This document shows, one piece after another, positions 1 through 9,640 of a DNA stretch of 64,000 bases. The DNA is from Nocardioides astragali (GTDB lineage Bacteria > Actinomycetota > Actinomycetes > Propionibacteriales > Nocardioidaceae), in contig NZ_JAFMZM010000002.1 in the NCBI RefSeq assembly GCF_024436375.1, positions 186,001 to 250,000 of the forward strand. The letters run 5' to 3'. Position 1 is the first letter of the stretch, and the number at the start of each line of letters is the position of its first letter. The translations under genes were made by a program, and so were the position numbers. The notes under the pieces were generated by a model, which saw only the letters and a list, made by a program, of their open reading frames with translations, was not told where the DNA came from and searched no databases.

Positions 1-183
1 GCGACCACCCCGATCCGGCAGCGGGTCCCGGTGGAGGATTACCTCACTCTCCAGGGGCGCTTCGCGCACCTGTTCGGCGAGCCCGGACGTCCCGACGTGG
101 TCGCCCGCATCCAGGCGGGCGCCGACCGCAACATCGTCAGGTACGGCCTTGCGGCCGAGAATGAGGTGGTTCCCCATGGCTGA
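1..183 (+). CDS. 2-oxoacid:ferredoxin oxidoreductase beta subunit, C-terminal end (partial)
   Basis: The window opens inside this gene; 60 codons and the TGA remain. The visible tail contains PVEDYLTLQGRF, typical of the end of the thiamine-pyrophosphate (beta) subunit of pyruvate/2-oxoacid:ferredoxin oxidoreductases. These enzymes convert pyruvate and CoA to acetyl-CoA, CO2 and reduced ferredoxin. The stop overlaps the next gene by 8 bases, so the two are translationally coupled and probably one complex. The next gene ends in a ferredoxin domain, the usual electron-accepting part of such enzymes. The TPP-binding part lies outside the window, so the substrate is inferred. Confidence 0.7.
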   Translation, partial: ATTPIRQRVPVEDYLTLQGRFAHLFGEPGRPDVVARIQAGADRNIVRYGLAAENEVVPHG

Positions 184-1816
184 GCCCCAGCTGCCCTTCG
201 CGATCACCCTCGGGCCCGGCTCCAGCAGGTCGGACCTCACGGGCTCGTGGCGCACCGAGCGGGCGACGTACGTGACCCGCCAGGCGCCCTGCGGCAACGC
301 CTGCCCCGCGGGGGAGGCGGTGCGCGACTGGCTGTACGACGCCGAGGAGGGCGACGCCGGCTACGAGCGCGCCTGGCGCCGCATCGTCGAGACCAACCCG
401 TTCCCGGCCGTGATGGGCCGGGTCTGCTACCACCCGTGCGAGACGAGCTGCAACCGGGGGCAGCTCGACGAGTCCGTGGGCATCAACTCGGTCGAACGGT
501 TCCTGGGCGACCGGGCTATCGAGCTGGGCTGGTCGTTGCCAGCTGTCGCCGCTCCCACGGGACGCCGGGTGCTGGTCGTCGGTGCAGGCCCCGCCGGGCT
601 CTCGGCCGCCTACCACCTGGTCCGGCTCGGGCACGACGTGACTGTCAGGGAGGCCGAGTCCCGGCCCGGCGGGATGATGCGCTGGGGGATCCCGCGCTAT
701 CGGTTGCCCCGGTCGGTGCTGGACGCGGAGGTGCAGCGCATCCTCGACCTGGGCGTACGCCTGGAGCTCGGCGTCCGTGTCGACGACCTCGCCGGGACGA
801 TGGCGGCGGAGCACTTCGACGCCGTCCTGGTGGCGATCGGGGCCCAGGTGGGCCGGCGGGCCTACATCCCGGCCGGCTCTGCCGCTCACGTGCTCGACGC
901 CGTCACCGTGCTCCATGGCATCGAGGCGGGGGAGCGACCCCTGCTGGGTCGCCGGGTGGCGGTCTACGGAGGCGGGAACACCGCCATCGACGCAGCGAGG
1001 ACGGCGAGGAGGCTCGGCGCCGCCGACGCGCTCGTTGTCTACCGCAGGACGCGGGAGAGGATGCCAGCGCACGAGAGCGAGGTTCAGGAGGCCGAGGAGG
1101 AGGGCGTCCGGTTCCGCTGGCTGTCCACCATCGGCGAGGTCGAGGAGTCCTCGATCGTCGTTGAGCAGATGGAGCTCGACGAGACAGGGTTCCCGCAACC
1201 CACCGGACGCACCGAGGTGCTGGCGGCGGACTCGGTCGTGCTCGCCCTCGGTCAGGAGTCGGACTTGTCACTGCTCACCGGGATCGAGCAGGTGGACCTC
1301 GCCCGTGGCGTGGTGCACACGAGCCCCACGATGATGACCGGGCAGCCGGGGATCTTCGCCGCCGGCGACGTGACGCCGGGTGACCGCTCGGTGACCGTCG
1401 CCATCGGGCACGGTCGCGTGGCGGCCGAGCGCATCGATGTCTGGCTCGCCGGCCTGGCCCCCGCGCCCGAGCCGCCACGGGAGCTCGCGGCCTTCGACAT
1501 GCTCAACACCTGGTACTACGAGGATGCGCCGCGCGCCCATCGGCCGCGGTTGGAGCTCGTCCGCCGGCAGTCGACGTTCGAGGAGGTCGTGGAGGGGCTC
1601 GATGTCGACAACGCGCTCTACGAGGCGCGCCGCTGCATGTCGTGCGGCACGTGCCTGTCGTGCGACAACTGTGTCGCGGTCTGCCCCGACAACGCGGTGG
1701 TCAGCCTCGGCATGCCCGGCAGCTACGCCATCGATCTCGACTACTGCAAGGGCTGCGGCATCTGTGTCGCCGAGTGTCCGTGCGGGGCGATCGAGATGGT
1801 GCCCGAGGAGATCTGA
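176..1816 (+). CDS. GltD-like FAD/NAD(P) oxidoreductase fused to a C-terminal 2x[4Fe-4S] ferredoxin domain
   Basis: 546 residues. The N-terminus has the iron-sulfur cysteines of glutamate-synthase small-subunit relatives ([10 protein letters not shown] near residue 40, then CYHPCETSC near 85-92). A dinucleotide fold [11 protein letters not shown] follows near 140 and a second, [10 protein letters not shown], near 270. The C-terminus carries [13 protein letters not shown] and [14 protein letters not shown], a two-cluster ferredoxin. The family moves electrons between NAD(P)H and iron-sulfur partners. The fusion and the 8-base overlap with the beta subunit upstream suggest it is the ferredoxin/NAD(P)H end of a 2-oxoacid oxidoreductase. 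ATG 176 is chosen because it gives the family's N-terminus; an upstream start at 149 would lie deep in the previous gene. Confidence 0.85.
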   Translation: MAEPQLPFAITLGPGSSRSDLTGSWRTERATYVTRQAPCGNACPAGEAVRDWLYDAEEGDAGYERAWRRIVETNPFPAVMGRVCYHPCETSCNRGQLDESVGINSVERFLGDRAIELGWSLPAVAAPTGRRVLVVGAGPAGLSAAYHLVRLGHDVTVREAESRPGGMMRWGIPRYRLPRSVLDAEVQRILDLGVRLELGVRVDDLAGTMAAEHFDAVLVAIGAQVGRRAYIPAGSAAHVLDAVTVLHGIEAGERPLLGRRVAVYGGGNTAIDAARTARRLGAADALVVYRRTRERMPAHESEVQEAEEEGVRFRWLSTIGEVEESSIVVEQMELDETGFPQPTGRTEVLAADSVVLALGQESDLSLLTGIEQVDLARGVVHTSPTMMTGQPGIFAAGDVTPGDRSVTVAIGHGRVAAERIDVWLAGLAPAPEPPRELAAFDMLNTWYYEDAPRAHRPRLELVRRQSTFEEVVEGLDVDNALYEARRCMSCGTCLSCDNCVAVCPDNAVVSLGMPGSYAIDLDYCKGCGICVAECPCGAIEMVPEEI

Positions 1817-1892
1817 CCGGCTCCTGTTCAGGGCGCGTAGCGTGACGAACGGCGGCGTCCGCCGCCGTCTGATGACGAGCGGAGGAGCACCG

Positions 1893-4316
1893 ATGGTGGA
1901 CGAACGGCTCACGGACGACCAGGTCGCCGCACTCGACGCATGGTGGAGGGCCGCGAACTACCTGTCTGTCGGCCAGATCTACCTGATGGACAACCCCCTG
2001 CTGGAGCGGCCGCTGGAGCGCGAGGACATCAAGCCGCGTCTCCTCGGTCACTGGGGGACCACTCCAGGTCTCAACCTGCTGTGGACGCACCTCAACCGGC
2101 TGATCCGCGAGCGTGACGTCGACGCGATCTTCCTGGCCGGGCCCGGCCACGGAGGGCCGGCCGCCGTGGCCAACGCGTGGCTGGAGGGCACCTACAGCGA
2201 GGTCTACCCCCACGTGGGGGACGACGCGAGAGGCATGCAGGAGCTGTTCCGCCAGTTCTCCTTCCCTGGCGGGGTGCCGAGCCACGTGGCGCCGGAGACA
2301 CCCGGCTCGATCCACGAGGGCGGAGAGCTGGGTTACGTGCTGTCCCACGCCTACGGCGCGGCGATGGACAACCCTGACCTCGTGGTCGCAGCCGTGGTCG
2401 GCGACGGTGAGTTCGAGACCGGTCCACTGGCGACGTCGTGGCACGCCAACAAGTTCGTTGACCCGGTCAACGACGGCGCAGTGCTGCCCATCCTGCACCT
2501 CAACGGCTACAAGATCGCCAACCCCACGATCCCGGCGCGGATCCCGCGCGAGGAGCTCCTCGACCTGCTCAGGGGCTACGGCCACGAGGTGCTGACGGTG
2601 GAGGGTGACGATCCCGACGATGTGCACCGACAGCTCGCCGCCGCGCTCGACCAGGGGCACGACCGGATCCGCGAGATCCAGTCCGCCGCGCGGGAGGACG
2701 GCGACCTCGAGCGGCGACCATGGCCGATGGTCCTGCTCGTCACCCCGAAGGGGTGGACGGGACCGGGCGTGGTCGACGGGGTCCAGGTCGAGGGGACCTG
2801 GCGCGCGCACCAGGTGCCACTCTCCGGCACGCGGGAGAACGACGAGCACCGGGAGCTGCTCGAGACCTGGCTCAGGTCCTACCGGCCGGACGAGCTCTTC
2901 GACGACGCCGGACGGCTGGTCCCGGAGCTGCGAGAGCTGGCGCCGCACGGGGAGCGCCGGATGAGCGCCAACCCGCACGCCAACGGCGGCCTGCTGCGGC
3001 GTCCGCTCCGGCTGCCCGATTTCCGCACCCATGCGGTCGAGGTGGAGTCCCCGGGGGTCTCGGTGCACGAGGCGACCCGGGTGCTGGGTCACTACCTGGT
3101 CGACGTGGTGCGCGAGAACCCGGACAACTTCCGCATCTTCGGCCCGGACGAGACGGCGTCCAACCGTCTGGACGCCGTCTACGAGGTGACCGACAAGGTC
3201 TTCGCCGGCGAGCTCCTCGAGGTCGACGAGCACCTGGCACGCCAGGGCCGGGTGGTCGAGATGCTGTCGGAGCACACGTGCCAGGGGTGGCTGGAGGGCT
3301 ACCTCCTCACCGGTCGACACGGGCTCTTCAGCTGCTACGAGGCTTTCATCCACCTCGTCGACTCGATGGTCAACCAGCACGCCAAGTGGCTCAAGACCAC
3401 GCGAACGATCGAGTGGCGTCCCCCGATCCCGTCGTTGAACTACCTGCTCACCTCGCACGTGTGGCGCCAGGACCACAACGGGTTCTCGCACCAGGACCCG
3501 GGCTTCATCGACCACGTCGTCAACAAGCGGGCGGAGGTGGTGCGCGTCTACCTGCCACCGGACACCAACACGCTCCTGTCGACGATGCGTCACTGCCTCG
3601 ACAGCACGCACTACGTCAACGTCGTGGTGGCGGGCAAGCAGCCGACGTTCGACTGGCTGGACGCCGAGGCCGCCGATCTGCACTGTGCCCGCGGGCTGGG
3701 GATCTGGGACTGGGCTTCGACGACCGACGGGGACCCCGACGTCGTCATCGCCTGCGCGGGGGACGTGCCGACGATCGAGGCGCTCGCAGCGGCGTCGATG
3801 CTCCGCGAGCACCTGCCCGAGCTCGGGGTGCGGTTCGTCAACGTGGTCGACCTGATGCGGCTACAGGACGAGACGGAGCACCCGCACGGGCTGTCAGCGC
3901 GGGACTTCGACACTGTGTTCACTGCCGACAAGCCGGTGATCTTCGCCTACCACGGCTATCCGTGGCTGATCCACCGGCTGACCTATCGACGCACCAACCA
4001 CGCGAACATCCACGTGCGTGGCTACAAGGAGGAAGGCACGACCACCACGCCGTTCGACATGGTGATGATGAACGACCTCGACCGCTACCACCTCGTCATG
4101 GACGTGATCGACCGTGTCCCCGGCCTGGGTCAACGGGCTGCGGGCCTGCGGCAGCAGATGGTGGACACCCGCCGCCGGGCTCGCGCCTGGACCCGCGAGC
4201 ACGGTGAGGACCTCCCCGAGGTCCGTGACTGGGCGTGGTCGGCAGAGGCCAGTCCGGAGCGCACCTCCTCGCCGTCGACCACCGCGCAACCAGACACCGC
4301 GGCCGACCACAACTGA
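1893..4316 (+). CDS. xfp: Xylulose-5-phosphate/fructose-6-phosphate phosphoketolase
   Basis: 807 residues, the normal length for this family. It splits xylulose-5-P (and usually fructose-6-P) with phosphate into acetyl-phosphate and glyceraldehyde-3-P or erythrose-4-P, using thiamine pyrophosphate. Visible signatures are GPGHGGP near residue 90, the TPP motif GDGEFETGP near 170 with [12 protein letters not shown] following, and [10 protein letters not shown] in the middle. ATG 1893 has a GGAGGAG site 5 bases upstream. A small inverted repeat (1849-1868) sits in the 76-base gap after the GltD-like gene. It converges on acetate kinase with only 8 bases between stops; that enzyme turns acetyl-phosphate into ATP, so the pair forms an ATP-yielding route. 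Cytoplasmic. Confidence 0.95.
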   Translation: MVDERLTDDQVAALDAWWRAANYLSVGQIYLMDNPLLERPLEREDIKPRLLGHWGTTPGLNLLWTHLNRLIRERDVDAIFLAGPGHGGPAAVANAWLEGTYSEVYPHVGDDARGMQELFRQFSFPGGVPSHVAPETPGSIHEGGELGYVLSHAYGAAMDNPDLVVAAVVGDGEFETGPLATSWHANKFVDPVNDGAVLPILHLNGYKIANPTIPARIPREELLDLLRGYGHEVLTVEGDDPDDVHRQLAAALDQGHDRIREIQSAAREDGDLERRPWPMVLLVTPKGWTGPGVVDGVQVEGTWRAHQVPLSGTRENDEHRELLETWLRSYRPDELFDDAGRLVPELRELAPHGERRMSANPHANGGLLRRPLRLPDFRTHAVEVESPGVSVHEATRVLGHYLVDVVRENPDNFRIFGPDETASNRLDAVYEVTDKVFAGELLEVDEHLARQGRVVEMLSEHTCQGWLEGYLLTGRHGLFSCYEAFIHLVDSMVNQHAKWLKTTRTIEWRPPIPSLNYLLTSHVWRQDHNGFSHQDPGFIDHVVNKRAEVVRVYLPPDTNTLLSTMRHCLDSTHYVNVVVAGKQPTFDWLDAEAADLHCARGLGIWDWASTTDGDPDVVIACAGDVPTIEALAAASMLREHLPELGVRFVNVVDLMRLQDETEHPHGLSARDFDTVFTADKPVIFAYHGYPWLIHRLTYRRTNHANIHVRGYKEEGTTTTPFDMVMMNDLDRYHLVMDVIDRVPGLGQRAAGLRQQMVDTRRRARAWTREHGEDLPEVRDWAWSAEASPERTSSPSTTAQPDTAADHN

Positions 4317-4324
4317 GCGAGCCC

Positions 4325-5449
4325 TCAGGAGAGCAGGGCAGCCACCTGGCGGGCGATCGAGAGCTCCTCGTCGGTGGGGACCACCAGCACAGTGACAGGG
4401 GAGTCGTCCGTCGAGATGCGGGCCGGGCCCCCGCGTACGTCGTTGCGCTCGGGGTCGATGTTGATCCCCAGGCGGTCGAGACCGGCCAGCACGTCGCGCC
4501 GCACCCGGGCGACGTTCTCCCCGGTGCCTGCGGTGAACGTGATGACGTCGGCACCGCCGAGCACCGCGAGGTAGGCGCCGACGTACTTGCGCAGGCGGTG
4601 GCAGTACACGTCGTACGCAGTCCGCGCCGACGCGTCACCGCCGTCGACGGCCGTGACGAGGTCCCGGAAGTCCTGGATCCCGCTGAGCCCAAGCAGTCCC
4701 GAACGGTGGTTCAGCAGGTCGTCCAGCTCATCAAGGTCCAGGTCGCCCACGCGCATCAGGTGGAGGAGCACCCCGGGGTCGAGGTCGCCGGCGCGGGTCC
4801 CCATCACCAGGCCCTCCAGCGGCGTGAGGCCCATCGACGTCTCCACCGATCGGCCGGCGCGCACAGCCGTGGCGGAGGCGCCGTTGCCCAGGTGCAGGAT
4901 CACCTGGTCGAGATTGCCGAGGGGCCGTCCGAGGAAGTCGGCGGCCGCCTGGGCGACGTACTCGTGGCTGATGCCGTGCATGCCGTAGCGCCGGATGCCG
5001 AGTCGGTGCGCGAGCTCGGCGTCGATGGCGTACGTCGCCGCGGCCGGGGGAAGGTCCGCGAAGAACGCCGTGTCGAAGACCGCCACCTGCGGCAGCCCGG
5101 GGTACGCCGCCATGGCCTGACGGATGCCGGCGATGGCCGGCGGGTTGTGCAGCGGCGCCAGGGGCACCAGCTCCTCCAGGCCCGCCAGCACGTCGTCGTC
5201 CACCAGCGTTGCGGACACGTACTGCTGCCCACCGTGGACCACACGGTGGCCGACCGCTGCCAGCGACGTCTGGTCGATGCCCTCTCTCGCGAGCTCCTCG
5301 CTGAGCGTGCGCAGCGCCTCTGCGAACTCATCCGAACCGAGACGCTCCACGTGCCCTCGGGTCAGCGACCGGCCTGTGTCCGGACGGACCACCTGGTACT
5401 TGAGGGACGACGACCCCGCGTTCAGGACGAGCACCGGCCGGGCGGTCAT
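4325..5449 (-). CDS. ackA: Acetate kinase
   Basis: 374 residues. Converts acetyl-phosphate + ADP to acetate + ATP. Family motifs are all present: NAGSSSLKYQ at the N-terminus, GHRVVHGG near 85, LGNGASA near 180, TRAGDLDPG near 215 and ITFTAGTGENVARVR near 290. The start is set by AAGGAGG six bases before ATG. No phosphotransacetylase gene is visible, so its acetyl-phosphate probably comes from the adjacent phosphoketolase. The promoter region (5450-5639) is shared with the divergent small gene and contains a DosR-like inverted repeat. Confidence 0.96.
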   Translation of the reverse strand: MTARPVLVLNAGSSSLKYQVVRPDTGRSLTRGHVERLGSDEFAEALRTLSEELAREGIDQTSLAAVGHRVVHGGQQYVSATLVDDDVLAGLEELVPLAPLHNPPAIAGIRQAMAAYPGLPQVAVFDTAFFADLPPAAATYAIDAELAHRLGIRRYGMHGISHEYVAQAAADFLGRPLGNLDQVILHLGNGASATAVRAGRSVETSMGLTPLEGLVMGTRAGDLDPGVLLHLMRVGDLDLDELDDLLNHRSGLLGLSGIQDFRDLVTAVDGGDASARTAYDVYCHRLRKYVGAYLAVLGGADVITFTAGTGENVARVRRDVLAGLDRLGINIDPERNDVRGGPARISTDDSPVTVLVVPTDEELSIARQVAALLS

Positions 5450-5501
5450 GAAGCCTCCTTCATCACGATCGCTTCGCACCCTAGTCCGGCCGCAGGGGCT
5501 T

Positions 5502-5518
5502 GAGGACCTTCAGTCCTC
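5502..5518. promoter_or_regulatory. DosR-like inverted repeat between acetate kinase and a small gene
   Basis: GAGGAC-CTTCA-GTCCTC, a perfect 6-bp inverted repeat with a 5-base spacer, 53 bases upstream of ackA and 121 bases upstream of the divergent gene. It resembles the GGGAC-N4-GTCCC boxes elsewhere in the window, but its spacer is one base longer, so binding by the same regulator is less certain. Confidence 0.4.
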
Positions 5519-5639
5519 CTGAACAGACCGATCGACCCTGCCGTCCCTCACCACGGGGCGTCAGGCTGACGACAGAGACACGAAGGCGAGCCACGGTCGT
5601 GCTGTCGCCCGGACTGCCTCGACAGAGGAAGGAGATGTG

Positions 5640-6026
5640 ATGACTCGTAGCGACTCGGCGGGTGTCGACAGCATCGACGCACGCACGACAGTGGAGATCC
5701 ATCTCGAGGAGCTGGGCCAGCACTCATGGCTGGCCGCGCTCGCCAACACGCTCACCGGCACGTTCGGGAGCGCTCAGTTCCGCTTCGTCGCGCGGCCCCG
5801 CGGAGCACCGGATGATCGTCAGGCTCACGTCTGCGTCGGGGCGACGTTTCCCGTCATGCGGTTCCAGGACCTGGACAACGAGACTGAGCCCAACGCTTGG
5901 TCGGACGTGGCGCATGATCGGCTGGCAGAGCTGGACGCGGAGCTCGTCAGACAGGGTTGGCGGCGCTCACCGACTCGCGGGCGGCACTGGTGGTCGACCG
6001 TGTACGAACCCGCCGCACGTCCATGA
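5640..6026 (+). CDS. Small conserved-looking hypothetical protein
   Basis: 128 residues, no signal peptide or membrane segment, no family recognised. The N-terminal part (VEIHLEELGQHSWLAALANTL) looks like amphipathic alpha/beta sequence; the end is rich in Trp and Arg (RGRHWWSTVYEP). ATG 5640 has AGGAAGGAG five bases upstream; a GTG three bases earlier is also possible. It is read away from acetate kinase and shares its promoter region, so it is probably co-regulated with the hypoxia set. It converges on the hydrolase gene after a 40-base gap. Confidence 0.6.
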   Translation: MTRSDSAGVDSIDARTTVEIHLEELGQHSWLAALANTLTGTFGSAQFRFVARPRGAPDDRQAHVCVGATFPVMRFQDLDNETEPNAWSDVAHDRLAELDAELVRQGWRRSPTRGRHWWSTVYEPAARP

Positions 6027-6066
6027 GCGAGCTGACTCGGCAAGCCAGGGAGATCGAGTGCGCTCC

Positions 6067-7239
6067 TCAGCGTTCTCCCTCGAGTGCGTCATCGAGGAAC
6101 GTCACCACTCGATCCTCCCAGTCGGCCGGTGCTTCCCTCAGTCCTCGGGTGTGGCCCGCGCCGGGCACGGACCAGGCCGTGACGAGGTCGTCGGCCGGTC
6201 CTTGCATGTGGTCGGCTGCCAAGGCTTCATCGGGTTCCTGGCTAGCCGTGATGAGCAGGAAGGCCGTGGGGTCCGGACGGGTGGTTGCGATCGAGATCGA
6301 CTCGCGTAGTGGCGCCGGTTCGGGCGCGTCGCTCAACAGAGCGGTCAACCAGTAGGTGACGACGTCGATCCGCTGCTGTGCCTCCCCCCGCACACCGTAC
6401 GCAGCCAGATACTCCTTGTCGTCCGCCACCCTGTTGGTGGCCCCTTCGGCCACCACCGCGGCCACGCGGTCGTCCTCACCGGCAGCGCCGATCGCCTGCT
6501 CACCTCCCATCGACATGCCGACGAGCCCGATGCGTCGTGGATCGACCCCGGGCTCCCTCGTGAGGAAGTCGACGGCGCCCGCGGCGTCGGCCTCGCCGTA
6601 CCACCCGAAGTCCATGCCTCTGCCGGCGCTCTCGCCGTGCCCGCGCGCGTCGAAGAGCAGGACGCCGTAGCCATGCTTGGCCAGCACCGCCGCATGTGCC
6701 AGCACTGCCGAGCGCGTGGACCCGGCGCCGTGCATGAGGGCGACGGCAGCGCCGTCCCGGGTCGGGACATACCATCCGGCCAGCTCCACCCCGTCGCTGC
6801 TGGAGAAGGTGACGTCGCGGTAGGACACCCCGACGTCGGCCGGGGTCTGCTCGCCCAAAGTCGGGCGTGGGGCGTACGACGCGGCGACCGCCTGACCCAG
6901 GGTCCAGAGGATCAGGTAGGTGGCGAGGGACAACAGCGCGACGACGGCCACCCACCACCTGCGCCGAGCCGACCGGAGGATGCGCCAAGCGCTCCATCCC
7001 GAGAGGGCGACTCCCAGGACCATGAGGACGAAGCCCGTCACGGCCAGGGAGCTGATGCCTTGCTCGGCGTAGTGGCGTGGGCCAAGTCCCACGCCTACTG
7101 CGAGCAAGAGCAGACCAAGGGCCGAGGCGAGGAGCCGTCCAGCCCACCGTCGCGCGACGTGGCCCCGACCGCTGGGATGGCTGGCTTGCTGGTCGGCCTT
7201 CAGATGAGGTGCCGTTGTCAGGATGGGCGTGCCCTTCAT
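6067..7239 (-). CDS. Membrane-anchored alpha/beta hydrolase
   Basis: 390 residues. Three hydrophobic segments near residues 33-53, 64-82 and 95-115 precede an alpha/beta-hydrolase domain. The nucleophile elbow is GMSMGG and the catalytic histidine is in PGAGHTRGL near the end; LMHGAGSTRS is the likely oxyanion region. The family is serine hydrolases (esterase/peptidase-like); the substrate is unknown. The start ATG overlaps the stop of the PH-like gene by four bases (ATGA), making this the third gene of a coupled GNAT/PH-like/hydrolase operon. Confidence 0.8.
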   Translation of the reverse strand: MKGTPILTTAPHLKADQQASHPSGRGHVARRWAGRLLASALGLLLLAVGVGLGPRHYAEQGISSLAVTGFVLMVLGVALSGWSAWRILRSARRRWWVAVVALLSLATYLILWTLGQAVAASYAPRPTLGEQTPADVGVSYRDVTFSSSDGVELAGWYVPTRDGAAVALMHGAGSTRSAVLAHAAVLAKHGYGVLLFDARGHGESAGRGMDFGWYGEADAAGAVDFLTREPGVDPRRIGLVGMSMGGEQAIGAAGEDDRVAAVVAEGATNRVADDKEYLAAYGVRGEAQQRIDVVTYWLTALLSDAPEPAPLRESISIATTRPDPTAFLLITASQEPDEALAADHMQGPADDLVTAWSVPGAGHTRGLREAPADWEDRVVTFLDDALEGER

Positions 7240-7838
7240 CGCTCGTGCTCGCCAAGCCGGGCTTCACCCATGAGAACGTCCAGCTCGCGGATGCGGACGA
7301 CCGAGAGAGCCGCGGTCAGTGTTCGTGCCAGAGCGTCCGGGTCCCGAACCTGGAGGACCAGTCGCGACATGGGCCGGGTTGCCGCCAGGCACACGTCGAT
7401 CACCTCGGCTCCTGTGCGGACGTCCCACAGCTCGCGCCCGCCAGCGCCGCCGAACCAGCCCGCCTTGATGATCCCGGGGACCACGGTGCCTAGACGCCGG
7501 TGCCACCAACCGCGCAACAGGCTCTCCGGTCGACAGACCCTGACGCTGCGTATCTGCTCGAGTGGGATTCGCACCTCGCGACGCAGGCTCCACAGCACGT
7601 CCCAGCGGTGAAATCGCACCGTGAGCTCTCCGGCGACGACCCCCACGTCGATGTCCGGAGGACGGCGTACCGCGGCGAGGAGCACCGTCAGCACGGCGAC
7701 CGCAGCGCCACCTGCGCCGAGGTCGAGGGCAAGCTCGGCCTCGCCGGTGAGCGCTGACCAGGTCGCGGCTGCCACCAGGATGCCCCCCACGGACGCGAGG
7801 ACGGCGAGCGATGTCGATCCGGCGGGTCGTCCGGTCAT
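7236..7838 (-). CDS. Membrane protein with a bacterial PH-like domain
   Basis: 200 residues. Two hydrophobic helices near residues 9-30 and 38-58 are followed by a beta-rich domain with IPLEQIRSVRV, VVPGIIKAGWF and VLQVRDPDALARTL. This layout is like membrane-anchored bacterial PH-domain proteins of unknown role. The start is placed at the ATG behind AGGAGGTGTCGACG; upstream in-frame sequence belongs to the GNAT gene in another frame. Both ends overlap neighbours by ATGA, so it is translated with the GNAT and hydrolase genes. Confidence 0.65.
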   Translation of the reverse strand: MTGRPAGSTSLAVLASVGGILVAAATWSALTGEAELALDLGAGGAAVAVLTVLLAAVRRPPDIDVGVVAGELTVRFHRWDVLWSLRREVRIPLEQIRSVRVCRPESLLRGWWHRRLGTVVPGIIKAGWFGGAGGRELWDVRTGAEVIDVCLAATRPMSRLVLQVRDPDALARTLTAALSVVRIRELDVLMGEARLGEHER

Positions 7839-8470
7839 CGTCGACACCTCCTCATCCTGAGAGGGTCGATCAGCGCGGTTGTGAGCCCGACGCGTTCCAG
7901 TGAACGGGCCTCGGCGAGGCGCCTGCGCGTCTCGGTGGCACGGCGGGCCGTCTCCGAGGCCTCGGTGCTCAGCTCGTACGTCATGACGCCGGGTTCGATG
8001 TTGCGCTCGATCGTGTAGCCGGCATCGCGCAACACCTGGGACATCCTGCTGTTCTCCGGCAGGACGTCCGCGACGAACCGCCGGATCCCCAGCTGCCGAC
8101 ACGCGGCAGCCAGGTTCTCGAGGAGCAGCGTGCCGAGTCCATGTCCCCGCTCAGAACGGGCCACGAGCAGAGCGACCTCGGCCGTGTCGTCAGACATTCG
8201 TTCGGCGGTGGCCAGGCCCACGATGTCCCCGGAGACCGTGGCCACCAGGCTCGCGATCGTCGTTGGATCGTGCGCCAGCACGTGGTCGACGTAGTGACGG
8301 CCTGCGGTCTTGCTGACCGTGAAGAACCGAAGCCGCTGCGTCTCGGCGTCCATCTCCTCGTGAAGGACGAGAAGCCCGTCCCGGTCAGTGTCCGCCACCG
8401 CGCGGATGCGTGCCGGTCGGCCGTCCGACGTGAGCACGTCGAGCGCGGGGGCTTGCTGACCTGGCGTCAT
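7835..8470 (-). CDS. GNAT-family N-acetyltransferase
   Basis: 211 residues. The GNAT acetyl-CoA site is visible as ALLVARSERGHGLGTLLLENL (the RxxGxG/A loop) near residues 105-125, preceded by EEMDAETQRLRFF, a segment typical of Pat-like acetyltransferases. It transfers acetyl from CoA to an amine, possibly a protein lysine as in Pat enzymes; no cyclic-nucleotide domain is seen. The C-terminal 40 residues are Arg/Glu rich. It is first in a three-gene operon and has a GGGACTTTGTGCCT box about 40 bases before its ATG. Confidence 0.8.
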   Translation of the reverse strand: MTPGQQAPALDVLTSDGRPARIRAVADTDRDGLLVLHEEMDAETQRLRFFTVSKTAGRHYVDHVLAHDPTTIASLVATVSGDIVGLATAERMSDDTAEVALLVARSERGHGLGTLLLENLAAACRQLGIRRFVADVLPENSRMSQVLRDAGYTIERNIEPGVMTYELSTEASETARRATETRRRLAEARSLERVGLTTALIDPLRMRRCRR

Positions 8471-8505
8471 GTGTCCATGGTCGATCGGACCCGCGCTTGC
8501 TGACA

Positions 8506-8519
8506 GGGACTTTGTGCCT
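8506..8519. promoter_or_regulatory. DosR-like box upstream of the GNAT operon
   Basis: GGGAC-TTTG-TGCCT, about 40 bases from the GNAT start (minus strand). It matches the left half of the DosR consensus well and the right half partly. The same right half (TTGTGCCY) recurs at 8590, 21191 and 26173. Confidence 0.5.
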
Positions 8520-8589
8520 GAGTAGGGGAGTGAAAGCCCTTGCCTCGTCCGAGAGGGCCGAGCTCTGGGGCCGTTGGTCCCGGCCGCGA

Positions 8590-8603
8590 GGTTCCTTGTG
8601 CCC
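8590..8603. promoter_or_regulatory. DosR-like box upstream of a universal stress protein
   Basis: GGTTC-CTTG-TGCCC, 71 bases before the ATG of the universal stress protein at 8675. The right half is shared with three other candidate boxes. Two boxes in one divergent region is a common layout in DosR regulons. Confidence 0.4.
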
Positions 8604-8674
8604 TGCCCCGGCGCCGCCACCGCGACCACGATGGAGAAGCGAGAGGTACGGCTTCGAGCCAGGAGGTCAGGACG

Positions 8675-9607
8675 ATGACGAACACGAGGAGCGCCACCCG
8701 CTCGACGCACGCCGTGGTCGTGGGCGTGGATGGGACAGCTGCCAGCGTCAATGCCGTGCGGTACGCCCGCGGCGAGGCTGCTCGCTGCGGCGTGGGCGTA
8801 GAGATCGTCCACGTGGTTCCCACCTACATACCGATGACGCCCGGGTATGCGCTGCCGCCCGAGGACCTCATGGAGGCGGGACGGTCCGTCCTGCGCTCGG
8901 TGATGGATCAGCTCGAGCCGTTCGATGCCGTACCGGTCAAGGCGTTCGTCCGGAAGGGTGGCATCGTGGCGACCCTGACGGCGCAGCGCCATGCACAAGC
9001 TGTGGTCGTGGGCAGTGATCGTCGCTCCGTGGTCGCACGTCTCCTCACAGGGAACGTGTCGACGCTTGTTGCCGCCAGTGCACCAGTTCCCACAGTCTCG
9101 GTGCCAGAGACGTGGCGGCCGGATGAGCCCAAGGGCGTCGTGCTGGTCGGGGTCAAGCATCGCCAACAGTCCGACGAGCTGCTCGCCGAGGCCTTCTCGG
9201 TCGCCCATCAGCGAGGAAGCCGCCTCGTGGTGCTGCACGCGTGGAAGATGCCGGCCGGCTACGAGGACCTCATCGCCAACCCCAGGGCCTACGAGGACTG
9301 GGACTCGCGCGTTGGCCGCGAGATCGAGGAGATGCTGTCGGCCTGGCGGACGCAGTGTCCCGACGTCGACGTGGAGCTCCGCACGGCGCACGACCAGCCG
9401 GCCCATTCGCTGGTGGAAGCGTCCGCCGAGGCCGACGAGGTCGTCCTCGTCCGTCGTGCGCACGGTGCTCCCCCCAGCGTTCACCTCGGTGCGACGGCGA
9501 GGAGCGTGCTGATGCACAGCCATTGCCCGGTCCGGATCGTCCCGCCCGGCCACGTGCGCCTGACGCCCGATCTCACGCTGGAGGCGGCCGGCACCCTGCT
9601 CAAGTAG
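8675..9607 (+). CDS. Universal stress protein, two tandem USP domains
   Basis: 310 residues in two USP repeats (about 12-150 and 160-300). Domain 1 begins HAVVVGVDGTAASVNAV and has a partly altered ATP loop (GSDRRSVVARLLTGNVS); domain 2 begins GVVLVGVKHRQQSDE and its loop is degenerate (ending HLGATARSVL). Tandem USPs are typical DosR-controlled genes and often bind ATP. The start has AGGAGG upstream; the coding-like extension before it is not used. Converges on the TreT-like gene. Confidence 0.9.
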   Translation: MTNTRSATRSTHAVVVGVDGTAASVNAVRYARGEAARCGVGVEIVHVVPTYIPMTPGYALPPEDLMEAGRSVLRSVMDQLEPFDAVPVKAFVRKGGIVATLTAQRHAQAVVVGSDRRSVVARLLTGNVSTLVAASAPVPTVSVPETWRPDEPKGVVLVGVKHRQQSDELLAEAFSVAHQRGSRLVVLHAWKMPAGYEDLIANPRAYEDWDSRVGREIEEMLSAWRTQCPDVDVELRTAHDQPAHSLVEASAEADEVVLVRRAHGAPPSVHLGATARSVLMHSHCPVRIVPPGHVRLTPDLTLEAAGTLLK

Positions 9608-9640
9608 GGGCTCAACGGCACCGCCGCGCGGAGTGGGCTC

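Noticed and set aside
137..1198. Minus-strand open frame opposite the GltD-like gene
   Set aside because: No domain, no ribosome site, fully antisense to a well-supported flavoprotein.
1701..3812. Long minus-strand open frame opposite phosphoketolase
   Set aside because: It is a shadow of a clear phosphoketolase gene in GC-rich DNA and shows no recognisable domain.
4235..5503. Plus-strand open frame across acetate kinase
   Set aside because: Antisense to a complete acetate kinase; composition (Val/Arg/His-rich) is typical of a shadow frame.
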